Of a stretch of DNA of 64,000 bases, positions 44,423 to 57,170 are shown piece by piece (the first letter of the stretch is position 1; each line of letters begins with the position of its first letter). The position numbers and the translations under genes are program-made. The stretch comes from Rhyacophila brunnea (lineage: Eukaryota; Arthropoda; Insecta; Trichoptera; Rhyacophilidae). Where the stretch lies: positions 496,001-560,000 of the forward strand of contig JAGYXB010000362.1 in NCBI GenBank assembly GCA_022495005.1. The letters are read 5' to 3'. Under the pieces are notes generated by a model that did not search any database, was not told the DNA's origin, and saw nothing but the letters and a program-made list of their open reading frames with translations.

Positions 44423-45360
44423 TTTAAAAAGTTTTTTTGGAGATAAAACTAATAAAAAATATATATCCTAGCTAAAATATACTTAGATTAATTATTTTTC
44501 AATGAAATTAGTGCAACAAATATAAATAATAATAGCTATTATTTATGCAGTTACACAAGCAATAACCTCCCGAAAAAATCGAACGAAAATAACGCGATAC
44601 AAGTTCACATTTATAACTGTTCTCATTTTCAAGTTAAAATTTCTATCATGGATGATGAAGCATGGTGGACGTTTCATGGGTAGTAAACCATTAAAGACAA
44701 AATATCAAATAGCACGCAATTTCATAGCTAAAAATCGCATTCATTTTTTTTTTAAAAAGAATGCAGGTTCATAAATGGTTGACTGCCACTGAAAAGGGTC
44801 GACAATTAAATTTCGAAGTTGAAGTGACGACACTGGAATATAACATTGAGTGTTTATTACCTTTTTTTGTTTATGTCTCGTGATTCACCCGCCTAGAAAC
44901 GGGCTTGTAACTAATTAAAAATATGGTATAGGTACAAAAAATACTGAATGGTATTACGTCCGCCATCTCTGTAAAAACCGCGAAATATTTTTTTTTCCAT
45001 CGTGATTTTACTTCTTGCACATGTCATTCAACCATCTGTCGATAGATCTTGCAACCAAATATTAAATTTAATATTTATTTTTCACAGTAAAGATATGCGT
45101 AAGTTAAAACGCCACGTCGGCGTCACCGGACCGTAACGTTCGGCTCGCTAAGGACGCCAATGTGGCGTTCCCGGACCGTAAAGTGTTAACACTTATTTTG
45201 AATTGCGCATATTTTACAAGAGTCAAAAAAATCATACAGTTTGTTAAAATTGCGCAATTCAAGATAAAAGTCGCGATTGCGCAATTTGTCCCAGGAGACA
45301 CAAAAAAGCATTTTTTATCTCTCTTAATTATTTTTCGGGATTTCGACCCAAACCCATCCT

Positions 45361-48300
45361 AAGCTTGCCGGCAACACCGAGTTAAGTTTATTTGAGGCTT
45401 TCTAGCGATTAGTAATGCAGAAATTAGGTATATAATTTGATTTATTATGGCGTATTGAAAATCTCTGCTATTAAAAATCTATCAACATAATAGAGATAGG
45501 ACAATTTCAATATTAAATTTATATTTTTCCTGAAATGTCATAGTTATATTTATCGTTGTTCTGTTTTGTCATGTTTTCTGTTTTGTTTTGTTCTGTTTTG
45601 TCACCGAACCGGGTGAAAGGCACTAGGATGCAAATACTTTTACAGTTAATACTATAGTGAAATTTATAATGATTGTCACTTGCCGAAACGAATGTTCTAT
45701 GTCTCATTCATGATGAGAGCGTTAATAAATAATAAAATCTATAGGTTCTTTCAAATAATATAGTATCCTATTTTTTACCCCCATAAATGATATGTCAAGC
45801 GATCCATGGAGGTAAAGTGACGAGCTGTGTTGGTGCGTACTTTAGTGGACATTTGCAAAAAAAAATAAAGTACATTAGGCATCATTAAGGCCATTGGACC
45901 CGTTTTTTCCTGTCTTCTCGGAATCGCGGAAATGATAAGCATATTTAAAACGAATTGATACACAATAAACTCTTTATTTATTTAAAATCCAATAAATAGT
46001 ATTCAACTAAAACGTTCTGTGTCATTAAAATTTTTCGAATCGCTTTACTTTTTAAAATAAATGACAAATAGTAAGTCCTGTTTTCGAAATTGGTCAAAGC
46101 GACTGTCACGCCACAATGAATGTTGAACTTAATAATAGTTTTGCAGGTATATATTGTATGAGAGAAATGGGTAAAACAATACATTTCATTGATTAACCCA
46201 CGTACTTTTTTTAATTTCAGAAAAATAAAGATTTTAAAGCCATTTTAGTTTGAGTATACATCAGCCAATTTTGAATGATTTTTTCTCACAAAATAATATA
46301 TACTGTACAATAAAAATATTTTTTTATTATAATATAACATTTCCGTAATACTATAAATAATAATTTATAATAAAAAAATAAATAAAACCCCATAAATTCG
46401 GTACAATTAGTGACGCTATATTACCAAAACACGTCGCACATTTTCATGTATTTATCCTGTTTTCAGACAATTTAGAAATATAATTATTTTGCAAAATTAA
46501 CAAAAAGAGACCATTTGATCGATTAATCCATACAGTTTTTCTAATTTCTTATTTCTAACCTTAGTACGATCTGGAATTTCAACGGGTAAGGACGTCTTTT
46601 TTTTTCCCAAAATTTAGTCCGAAACAATATTATTTGACTCATGGAAAAATGACCTCTACTCTCTTTGCAGTAACAATCAAATTGGCAAGTCGCAATTATT
46701 TGTATCGTTCTATTCCGAACACAGCAAGCATGCCAGGTGCTATAATTTGTGTTGACTAAAATATCAAACATCATATAGTACCACTGATTGTCAAACTGAA
46801 AAAAATGTAGTTTTATTATATTTATTATCTTGTTATTGAAATGGTTGCAGCATGTGAGATATTGTAAGATAATTGAATCTAACAACCGCGATGGCTACAA
46901 GGAAGTACTGAAGGTATTCGTTCGGTGACCCATTTATAAAAAAAAAATATTTTGGTCTTGAGCAGTTTAGATAAAATATAGGTGGACTTTAATTGTTTTG
47001 ATAAATATGTACCTACTTGGTTAGGCTTTAAGCGATTTGAAAAACTTTGCATGTACTTAATACAGTTTTTATGTACCTGGGTGGCCATGTTTTGTTATTT
47101 TCAAAGGGACGTACGTATCCAGTTGTATGTTTATTGGCATTATCAAAATGCGTTTTCCGCTGTATCTGCTTTAACCGAACAGTACCGAAAATTTAAAGTA
47201 AAATACGTTTTCTAATGCTGTCATCGTTATGGCCACTGAAACATGTGTCACAATTTTATTAATCGTTAAAATAATAAGAAAAAAAGTCTTTTGGGGCACA
47301 AAATCACGTATATGTTTTATGATATATGTATTTTCAGATGGTTTGTGGTAAAATCTTTTTTTTCATACTGCCACAATTCAACTATTCATAATTAATTGTT
47401 TGTTAAATTTTTCATAGTGATCTTTGACTTAATAGGTAGGTGATAAAGTTTTTACCTTACTTTATTGTATTAATTTATTTTTAAGTGAGAATTAGCTGCT
47501 TTCGTTGTCAGTGTGTATTTGATGAGTGCGCATAGTGCCTGACGATGTCGAAAGGCGAAACCAGGATCGCATAAAACTACTCAAATGAAATAGTACAAAA
47601 CTTAAATCCATTAGAATTTAATATATTTAATGCCGAGTTGAATTGAATGGAATCACCTTAGGCATTTACTAGTAATTATTTAACACAAGTAAAAAATATA
47701 TTGAGGTAAGAACCTAGTTCATTGAATAATAAAAACAATATTACTCGTTACATCACAACTGACAAGATGTATATGAATTGCATATTGCCTGAACTCGTTG
47801 ATCCTAGACTAACACGGTTGATGAATATAAGAAACCCTCAATATAATAATTATATTAGATGCTATCAATAGAGAAGAAAAAAAATTTAAAAAATAATAAT
47901 TTATAATAGTTACTCGTATTCTAATACATTACATACCGTTAAGCCTGTACACTAATTAAAGAACCAATTATTAATTTTATATACACTAATGTTCCGAAAT
48001 CCTCCGCGGCGACCAAAACGTACTGCCGTCAAATACACGTTATTATAATAATGGTTTCTTAAATCTTGATTGTTGCGTACTAAATTTAAAAAAAATTGTG
48101 CCTCGACAAATATTCATTGAATTGCTTTCTTTTATGAGTCATGTTTTTATAATTCAATAAAAACGCAATAATAACAGACATCTTTTATGCCATCTTGTGA
48201 ATGTTTTAAACTTATAATTTGTAATGTTAGCTCATGAAAAAATGAATAACTTTTGTATTCATACACACCGATATATATAAATAATATACCAATTTGAAAC

Positions 48301-49745
48301 ACCTCAGAAACATACATAAGTATTAGATTTTTTTTTGAAAAATATTTGGACTGAATTTGAACCTACAATATGATAGGTTCAAGAAAAGGTGTCACTTCAC
48401 AAATTCAGCATATCAATAATATGAGGTTCTTATTTGGAGGTCTACTATTTTTATTATTATAATTTATTCTACCTACCACAAAAATGTTTATAAAATATGG
48501 TAGAAAAAAAATATTATTAATTCAACACTTTTAAGACCTCTGATTTCGTATCTACTCCCGGAGACGCTGAGCGAAGCGATTTTTGTTTTTTTACTTTGAT
48601 ATGCGCTGAAGCTTATGGCTAATTGTTGAGGCGCTTACGTCAAATTTGATTCTTACGAATGAACCCATAGGCCTTAAGAATAGTGATGCTTCCAGGACGG
48701 GCGTTTATCTCACTTCCAAAACATGCATTTTTGGAAGCCAGGTATATTCTTAAAAAATATGTTAAAACTAATGTTTCAATGATTCCGTCACCTAAAGAAC
48801 TAAAACTACATTTTAATGCTAAACATATTATTCATAAAAGATGATGTACGAATAAAAATTGGACTTCGTTCGATCGGAAAAATGTATATTTTATATGGTT
48901 TTTACTGAACTGTACGTTTATTTATTAAATAAAAAATCACAGGCTGAAAACATTAATGAGGTACAAAATGTTTTTAATTTGTCATTGGTCGAATCTCACC
49001 CCATTTAATGGTAGATATTTATTTCGCTATACATTAATTTGTATTACTGATCACAGTGCAGAGGTTGAGTGGTTTTAACTAACTCAGAACAACTATCAAC
49101 ATTTTTTTTCTTTTATTTTGTTAACTGTCAATTCATGGTGCAACTCATAGATGTTCTAAATATAGGATAGGCAACGAAGCGGGTTACTCATGCAACCAAA
49201 TGAAGCATGTCGACGACAGCCGACAACTTACGAGAAAAAACGACGCGATAAAAAAACGCAGGGCATCACTGAGGATTTACGTTGGCCCTTTGACCGTAGT
49301 ACCTTACGTAGTTACTACGTACTCATATAATATAATAATGTTCAGCGAAGGAAGGTTTAAAATAACAACACTGTTAGGATTTTAGTATAATTATATTTGA
49401 ATGTTGGGAATTTATGAAAAAATAGGTAGGTTATTTAGGTACTTACTCTATATGTCTTTCAAAAGTAATAAAGTAATTAAAAGTAAATAAAATTATAAAA
49501 GGTTATTAATATATATTATGTCATATTATATTAATCAAAAATAAAGTTTACATAAAGATATAGAAAACACATTATTAAATTCTTGCAAATATCCCATCAC
49601 TAATTAATTCAGCCTTAATTAAGTTTAACTTACACATTTGTAATTAGTTCGGGTTTAATTAAGTTATACTACAATATAATATATATACCTACAATATATA
49701 TAATATATAAACAACTTTCCTTTCCTAACTTATATAATATATAGT
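45361..49745. other. AT-rich stretch with no recognised gene
   Basis: These 4.4 kb hold only short chance frames. A CTGTTTTGT-rich patch at 45,553-45,603 is inverted relative to a matching patch at 39,368-39,400. The frame on the minus strand at 46,541-46,885 (115 codons, several Cys and Trp) did not match any family I recognise. No RNA gene or terminal-repeat pair was seen. Confidence 0.5.
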
Positions 49746-49749
49746 ACGT

Positions 49750-50483
49750 TATCACCGGCCTTCTGCGCGCTCTGAAGCGGAGATGGCAGGCCGTGATAAC
49801 GTCAAGGTCAAAGCGGGGGTGGGGGACAGAAACGCACGGGGTATTTGGTACTGGGCTGGTTTATTTCATCGTATTGCAGGGTAGTCGTTACAGATACGAT
49901 ACAGGTTATTGTCGTCGTTGGCGGTCGGTTGGTAATTGGCGGGCTGCAACGTGGTGTCGCGGCTGGGCTGCTGATTGATTGCTTGGCATCCGAGGCGAGT
50001 CAGTGCTTGCGGCGTGGCGATCTGCCGATGTCAGATGTGGTCTTTTTGGCGGGCTGTCCGGAATGCTGGCTTGGCTTCACGTCCGAGGCGAGCGAAGGCG
50101 AGAAGAGATTTTGCGGTTGATGCTGTTGGTTCGGCGGTTGATGTAAGAGAGATGCTGGCTGGTCGACGTATCAGGCAAGAGAGAGCTTTCGCGCCCATCC
50201 AGATCCAACTGCCAGATTCGCGGTGTCCTGTTTTATCCGTCGGTCGGGAAGCTCCCTGTTTTACCGACGGATTGACTAGTGGCGGCGCGAGCGGCCGTTT
50301 TTGATAGACCGCGTCTGTTTTGGCGGGAATTTGACGAATTTGAATTTCAAGGAGACGGGTTCCGCTCGGCTGAGGGTTGCGATCACCGCGAAGAGTGGAC
50401 GTAGGCTGTGGTATTTTGGGAAATATGATGGTTCAGTCCGCCCTTTGAGGTAGTCTCCTGTGGGAGATTTCCATCTGGTATCA
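49750..50483 (-). mobile_element. 734-bp GC-rich solo-LTR-like element with ACGT duplication
   Basis: A sharply bounded GC-rich block in AT-rich DNA. ACGT lies on both sides (49,746-49,749 and 50,484-50,487). Read on the minus strand it starts TGATACCAG and ends CCGGTGATA, a TG start with short inverted ends, and carries an AATAAA (near 49,868-49,863) towards its 3' end. This fits a solo LTR in minus orientation. It does not obviously match the flanks of the Gypsy element at 53-59 kb. The plus-strand frames inside it are composition artefacts. Confidence 0.6.
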
Positions 50484-50487
50484 ACGT

Positions 50488-52800
50488 ACATATCTATATG
50501 TAGGTATATGGATTATAAATATCTGAACACAAACACGTCTCATAATCAATTAATATTGTAAACAAAATAAATAAATATATATCACGTTATTCACAATTTT
50601 TAAAAAGTGAATAATATCAAAGTATCAACGCATACAATGATATAACAATGCTCAAATATACGATACAATCAAAATGTGTTACTTATATTCAATTATAATA
50701 TTAATAATCAATGCGTTCATTTAAATGCGGTCCTGAGCAATACAAACACGACTGCTGTGTAATGGTATGTAAACAGAGTAATTCGAAACGAATTTAAGTA
50801 TGCGTTATGCAGCCGAGTTTATTTTAGATTATTATTTTAACATGTATAAAATTAATTGAATATACTCATTTGTGATACGTCACGGCTCCTAAGCGTTTAT
50901 TCTTTTCATTACTGTCGTTTTTACAATTTAACACACTACACACAACCATTTTTACTGAATATTACCTAGCTCAGGTGAACCTTTCATGTTGATTTACCAA
51001 TGCAAACTGAACGTCAATGTGACGCACGTTGAAGTGCTACCATAACTTGATTACCAGCCTGCCTCACCATACTTTCATATATGTTGCCGTCCCTAGGTGC
51101 AACTGCATTGTATTGTTGTTTAATTTAATAAAACTTTTAATAAGTACTACAGTAACTTAAGTGGAATAAGTACTACAAAAAAAAAAATGCGTTTTATTAA
51201 ATTAAACAACAACCATCATCTTCTTATCTTCACAACAGTATATTTATGATATATATTGACATGGAATATTAAAACAAAATACTTTGCATTTCACATCTAT
51301 ATGTACATCTGTAGCAAAAATTTCCAAATAACTATCACTCAAAAAATTGCAAATACTAATGCATTGCAATCACTGATCAGTATTTAAATATTCCTCTAGG
51401 GAAAAAGTATCAAGTGATTTGATATATACAAAAAATATTAATAGGGCCGCAATGGCCCTAAGCATGTGGCATTCACTAGTCGCGTGTGAAGAACAACTTA
51501 TAGGGTTCTAAATGTTTATTTTGTCAAGGATGAACACTTAGAACCTTGTAGTATTAGGCTCATATAGTGTCTGTGATTGTGCCTGCATGTTGCTGAACCT
51601 AGGTTCATTTTACATATTCTATTTTCTTACTTCACTCAATCATTACAATTTTTTGAAAGTTTGAGGAGATGAAAATATAAATGACATGGTTTGAAAAGTG
51701 TACACGAAGAAGATTTAAAAAGAAAATCTCCAATTAAGATCTTTAACATAAACTATTTACAATCAAGTACCTTCAATCAGTATTATGACACTGGACACTT
51801 TATCAATGCACTGTTAAAACGATATTCTTGTGTAGTCCTGTCAAATCAACCTTAGAAAAGAAGTAGTGTCCCAAGGTTTATTGACAATAGGTAAATCATT
51901 GTGTGAATCAGATTAACCTAGTACAGGAAGATACCATGGATGTCTCATTTTTCAAATGGTGTTGAAAATAATTTCAGAATTAAAACAATGAACTTTATTA
52001 TAGCTTGTACCACTCCCTATGGCTGATCAAAATTGGTTTCTCAATCAAGACAATATATTTACCAAATGCCAAACCGAACTCTTCCGTGCGGTCCATATTT
52101 TGGTCTTAACGCAATCTATCATAAATGGCCAAACCGTGCTAACTATAATATAACAATCATTAAACAGTAAATAAGTATCATGATTAGATTGAAAGAAAAA
52201 ACACCTAAGTTACTTCTAGCATGCAAAATTCGCATCTAGCTTATGGCATTAAATCTAGCATTTTTTGAGACGGCAGAAGGATTAAAATTCTCATAAAATG
52301 TAGAATATTTCACAAGATTAGCTTGAAAATGAAAATTTAATGTAGGTAATAATATTAAAAAATGATAGGTATTAATAATTACTATTTGCTTACGGGCTAG
52401 AAATTTGCCTCGCAGTCGATCTGTTCATGTTTGCATGAATCAGCCCAATGATGATTCAGGCCTCATGGGCTTGGATCCTCTGAGGATGCCATGGTTTAGG
52501 CGGTATCAAGGTGGCTTGTCTAACCGTCGGAGTTTACGGATGTAGGCATCAGCATAGTCCGACGTGGGGACGGCAAGCTATTTTATCCCCCCTGTCTGCG
52601 GATTCGACGTACATTCTGATCACACGGCCACATGCCTCATACCTGGATAATCTGTTGGGTACATGTTATAACGGTTTATACTAAATACAACTACAATCTA
52701 ACTATTCTAACATAAAACTCTATACAACTAACTTTACGTATTGTTTCTATATTTATTTTAATTACTATTTTTCTGCTCAAAGCAATGCTCCTGAATAAGT
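50488..52800. other. AT-rich intergenic DNA with one perfect palindrome
   Basis: No gene is seen. A perfect 22-bp inverted repeat lies at 51,113-51,134 and 51,191-51,212 (TTGTTGTTTAATTTAATAAA and AC; its mirror follows), with two AATAAGTACTAC direct repeats in the loop. At 52,588 a C-run (TTATCCCCCCTG) could be the polypurine tract of the Gypsy element read on the minus strand; this is unproven. Confidence 0.5.
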
Positions 52801-53052
52801 CAGAGTTTGATTTATTTTCCTTTCTTATTATCATTTGTCATTAATTTATTTTTATTTTTCTCCTGTAATGTCGTGCGTTTATTTTGTTTTCGTAATGTTT
52901 TTGTTATTTTTCTCGTTCTTTTATACTAGTCAGCGGAGGGGTCGTGGAGCTGCAGTCTTCGACTCTTGGACTGTCCAGTTTTTTTGTATTCCGAGAGGCT
53001 ACATTCGTAGACGTTTGGCCCTCGTTCGGAATTATTATTTCGTTAAGCACTT

Positions 53053-54928
53053 CTATTTTTTTTCTGGCGCTATAGGAGCGTACCTAGCCAGGCGTTTGCC
53101 TTCGCTACGAGGGCGAGATAGTGGTGTGACTACTGAGCCAGGCTCGTCCCTAGCAGCGGATATCTTTCTATGGAAAGTTTCCCACTCGTCTGTTGGTCTC
53201 TGTAGCATCACCTCATGGGTAGATACTGTGCTTGCATCCGTTCCTACCGCTGTGGGCAAAGCGTCATTTAGCGGTACAACGGCCAGGCTCGTTGACGGCA
53301 TGGCTTTCCCACCGGTAGTAGGATGGTTCTTAGCCGCAAGTATTCTCTTCCACTTCCTCTTCTTTCTTCTATTCGCGGATGGCGACACTTCGAGACTACC
53401 TCCCGTTGTTCCACGACATCTTTCAGGCGTCACGTCCCTAGCCTCCTCGTGAACCTGCGACGAGAAAGGAGAGTGCGCACTCTCCACAACATCAAGCTCT
53501 GGTATCATAAGTTGCCCGGTTATGCTGCCTTCAGATTCGCTCACTTCGAGAGGAGACCCCCTTAGTGCTTCCAAATTATCTTTTTCCTCATCTCCTATAT
53601 CGTCTTCCGCTTCCGTCTCAGCGGGAGGGTAATGTTTACGGATTTGATCCACATGAAATTTATAAGGTCGGCCACGCCGAGCTACGTAATACGTCACTCT
53701 CCCAACTTTCCAGATAATTTCATGAGGCCCTGTCCATCTAGGTTCAAGTCCCGCACTTGCCCCTGGCCTTATTTTGGGGTATTCCTTCGTGTATACCGAT
53801 TCCCCAACTTGATAAGCCGGTGGTTCAGCCGCACGATCCTGTCTTCGGCGTTGAAAATACTTTTCTTGATTGACAAAGACAGCCTTATTCATACCTTCAC
53901 GGTTCCGCTCAACTCCGTTACTTTCTCTCGATCTTAACGGGTTGGACCAGTATCCAGGCCTACACATTTTCGCTCCCCAAAGTACTTCAGCAGGGGTGAA
54001 TCCCGTGGCTGCATTTCGCCGGCATCGTAAATCACCCATTACGTTCGCAAGATGTTCATCCCACGTGTTTTGCTCAAGGCCTGCCAACCGAATACGCAAC
54101 CCCTTTTTAATCTCCTGGTTACGGCGCTCAGTTGGATTTTGTCTGGGGCTCTAAATAGCGGTCGTCCACTGCAAACAGTCCCATTCCTCCAACGCTGCGA
54201 GCCATGCCGGGTAACTAAATTGAGTTCCATTATCCGTTAAAAGAGCATGTGGGCTTCCATAACGTAGGATGATTTGCTACCACCGCTGATCGCAACGGAA
54301 AGGCTTCAGTCCACCGCGAAAACAAGTCGGTGATTACCAGAATGAATCTATTTTTTAAACGTGTGGTAGTATAAGGTCCCATCAGGTCTAATGCCAGGAT
54401 CTCCCACGGCCGCTTAGCTTCCACATGGGAAGTTTCAGCTGCCCTAAGTTGCAACGCACCACGCTTCCTGGTGGCACATATGCCACAGGCCCGTACGTAA
54501 GCTTCCACTTCACGTCTATGCCTGCGCCATACGAATTCATCGCGCATAGCGTATTCGGTCTCCAATGATCCTGGGTGACCGTTTTCGTCGTGAAAAATCT
54601 TCATAACCTCCTTTTTAAGCGAGGCCGGCACTACGATTTGTTGCGCTTGACTTTCGCTTACTCGTACCAATATACCGTTTTTCACAATCAGGCCGGCGAG
54701 TCCTCTACTCGGCTCAGCATTCGAATTTATACGTCGTATTAAATCTCGTATCGTCGCATCCGTTTGTTGTTTATCAATAATTCTTTGTCGCAGCGCAACC
54801 GTTATGAGCAACACTGCTGTCACTGGTGCGGGTTTCCGCGTGGGTGCTTCCATTCGTTTGTTTATTAGGAAATCTTGAAAGGTGATCGGCCAGGTGGTTT
54901 TCAACACCTGGGCAATGTTCCGTATCAA
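53053..54928 (-). pseudogene. Gypsy integrase
   Basis: The zinc-binding HHCC segment (HDENGHPGSLETEYAMRDEF to YVRACGICATRKRG) is followed by the catalytic core: WEILALDLMGPYTTTRLKNR, ALLTDNGTQFSYPAWLAALE and SPRQNPTERRN, giving D, D and E. A frame shift lies near 54,270 and an in-frame TAG just before SPRQNPTER. The C-terminal part (54,099-53,053) has EPRWTGPHEIIWKVGRVTYY and YKFHVDQIRKHYPP, a GPY/F-like module, and then a long low-complexity tail. Confidence 0.85.
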
Positions 54929-54972
54929 AACGAAACTCGCTCAAAAGCATCGCCCACCGAGCTAATTTACAC

Positions 54973-56345
54973 TTATGATTTTTCGCCGTATTTAGTAATC
55001 AGCGTAAACTTTCGATCCTCGAGGTATACCCGATATTTTGTAATACCGAAAACCGCCGCCAGGTTTTCAAGTTCATTTCTGTGATACCTACTCTCGACTT
55101 CATTCACGCGTCTACTCGCATAGGCTATGACATCGCGTCCACCGTCCTGTTTCCATTGGAACAGCACGGCCACAATTCCACGTCCGGAAGCGTCCATCTG
55201 TAGGCAAAAGGGCCTTTCAAAATCCGGTCTGGCTAGCTTTAGTGGTTGTTTCATGGCCTCTTTTATTTTTTTGAAAGCGTCCGTGGCTTCATCAGTCCAG
55301 TGAAATTTTACCGTTGTTCTAAGTAATTGAGTTAGAGAGACAGCTATTTCAGCAAATCTAGGTATGTACTCCCGTAACCACCCGCATAATCCTAGAAAGC
55401 TACGCACCTCCTTCCTAGTTGTGGGCTGGGTTGCCGCTTCTACTTCTTGCAGGTGATGCAACTGTGGTTCATTTCCGGTGGCTGTAATGTGGTGCCCAAG
55501 GTAGTCGACCTCTCTGAGACCAATTTGGCATTTCTTCGGTGCCACTCTTAGTTCGTGGTATTGTAGTCTTTCAAATACCATTCGTAAATGGTTCACGTGG
55601 TCCTCCCACGACCGACTATACACAGTAATGTCGTCCAAATAGACTAAACATATATTGTTTATGAGTCCGACCAGCACCTCTTGGCTCATGAGTCTCTGAA
55701 ATGCGCCGCAGGCGCCTTGTAAACCAAATGGTAAGACTTTGAAGTGATAGCAGCTACCATCAGCCGTAGCGAAAGCCGTCAGTGGTCGGGATATCTCTAT
55801 CAAGTCTTACTTGCCAGTAACCACTACGCATATCTAGGCTGCTAAAAATGGTGGCAGTGCCTAGGTCCTTGAGTGTCTCTAAAATAAGAGGCAGGGTAGT
55901 AGCCTCCTCTTTCTTCTTTAGTGAGGGCGTTGAGTTTTCGGTAATCCACACAAAACCGGGTGGTACCGTCGCGTTTGGGTACTAAGTGTACAGGAGAGCA
56001 GTACGGAGAGTTGCTAGGCTCTATTACACCATCCGCAAGCATCTGCTGCACGCTTTCTTGAATTTGTCTTCGCTTATTTTCGGATTGTCTAAAAGGTCCC
56101 AACCTGAAGGGTGTAGTATCCTTTAAATGAATCCGAAATTCCGTGGTTCTACTCGGTGGTCCGTGTTCGGCAAACCGGTCGCTAAAGTCCGTCATAACTT
56201 TAGTTAAAGCAACGCGCGCCCTTTCAGGGATGTCAGGTGACTGTTCTGCCAAGGTAATTTGTTCGCTAGGCAATGGCGGTCTCGTCGTTTGACAGTGAAC
56301 AGTTTGTCGTATGTGGTTTCCAAAGTGTACACAGCGACGCTTCAT
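54973..56345 (-). pseudogene. Gypsy reverse transcriptase and RNase H
   Basis: RT motifs in order: MLADGVIEPSNSPYCSPVHL, VPKRDGTTRFCVDYRKLN, SSLDMRSGYWQVRL (first catalytic Asp), FKVLPFGLQGACGAFQRLM and CLVYLDDITVYSRSWEDH (YLDD). RNase H begins FCLQMDASGRGIVAVLFQW, then ASRRVNEVESRYHRNELENL. There are frame shifts near 55,900 and 55,800, and the frame closes at 54,973. Confidence 0.88.
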
Positions 56346-56357
56346 GTCAATGACCGC

Positions 56358-57170
56358 TTATTGTTTGTCCAGCCAATCCATGCCGATGAGAAGGTCGACA
56401 TGCAAATTGTTCAAGGCGAGAGCATCGAATTCCACGGGGCTGTCACGTAAATATCCGCTGAGTAAAACGTCCCCGCTTGTGCTCAAAGCTTCGCCACTCG
56501 CGGTAACGAGCGTTTGAGGAGCGCCCTTAACTTTGTATGGCGGGCATACCAATGCCTTCCGTACGAGAGTTTTCGTGGCTCCAGTATCGACGATGGCCTC
56601 GTAACGTCCGGTTACTCCGTGGATGCTCAAAGGCAGTTTGAGAAGGGGTGCACCTCCGTTATATGAGCTGACCCCATACCCAGATACACATACCCCAGCA
56701 GAGGCTACGTCGTCTTGTACCCCGTATTTTAAATTATTTACACTACTAAAACTATTTCTACACAGCGTATTTAAATATATTTTATCACTATTATCATTAT
56801 TCACACTCTTGTTACTATTATTAGTATGTGATTGAACACTATTACCGTTCACTTTTTTATTTAACACTAAATTTTCGTAATCATATAACACACTTTCATC
56901 AAGTAAACATTTATATAAAACATCTAATTTATTAACTACAACATTATTATTATTCACTAAGGTATCACTAAAACTATTGGCAATAGCGATCTTCTTTGGT
57001 GGTACGTTTTCGCACGCCGTAATGTAAGTCGACCCGGTACTACCAATTTCATTATTATCAAGACTTTCCTTATAACTAACATTTTTATTATTACTTATTT
57101 TACGTTTCTTATTATTTATCTTATTTATTATAGCTAATATATTTATTCCCGCTTGATTAGATGAAGACAT
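56358..57170 (-). pseudogene. Gypsy spacer and aspartic protease domain
   Basis: An Asn/Ser/Lys-rich leader (about 180 residues) is followed by LPLSIHGVTGRYEAIVDTGA, with the D-T-G-A active site, then TKTLVRKALVCPPYKVKGAP and LHVDLLIGMDWLDKQ, whose IGMDW matches the retropepsin C-terminal motif. The frame is open for 270 residues. A further low-complexity frame at 57,764-57,426 lies between this and gag and has no known domain. Confidence 0.8.

Larger units (their letters stand above)
42413..45185 (-). mobile_element. piggyBac-like element, 2,773 bp, internally deleted
   Basis: TTAA flanks both sides (42,409-42,412 and 45,186-45,189), the exact piggyBac target. The ends CACTATACGGTCCG and CGGACCGTAAAGTG are inverted repeats. 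The right end has a second inverted GGACCGTAACG step within 70 bp. A transposase relic is on the minus strand. A separate ~260-bp palindromic element (42,603-42,862, arms GTCGCTATAGGATTGGTTT) is nested on the left. Bases 42,870-43,620 and 44,430-45,100 are otherwise empty AT-rich DNA. Confidence 0.9.
42245..45360. repeat. tandem/inverted repeat array split by a piggyBac-like insertion
   Basis: A ~103-bp unit (TTTTTGTCTCTCCTGT, AATGCGCAATCGTAACACTT, ATTTTGAATTGCGCA) occurs at 42,268-42,371. It occurs again from 42,372, is interrupted at TTAA (42,409) and resumes at 45,186. An inverted copy follows at 45,250-45,340. The outer edges GACGAAATC and GATTTCGACC are also inverted. The array was probably one inverted-repeat element before the insertion. 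Confidence 0.65.

Noticed and set aside
46541..46885. 115-codon minus-strand frame as a gene
   Set aside because: No recognisable domain, no flanking exon with compatible splice sites; considered as a piggyBac remnant but the motifs do not line up.
49793..50304. Plus-strand frames in the GC-rich block
   Set aside because: Trp/Arg/Gly-rich overlapping frames in a non-coding LTR-like element.
53870..54240. Plus-strand frames across the Gypsy region
   Set aside because: They are antisense to the integrase code, which is clearly on the minus strand.
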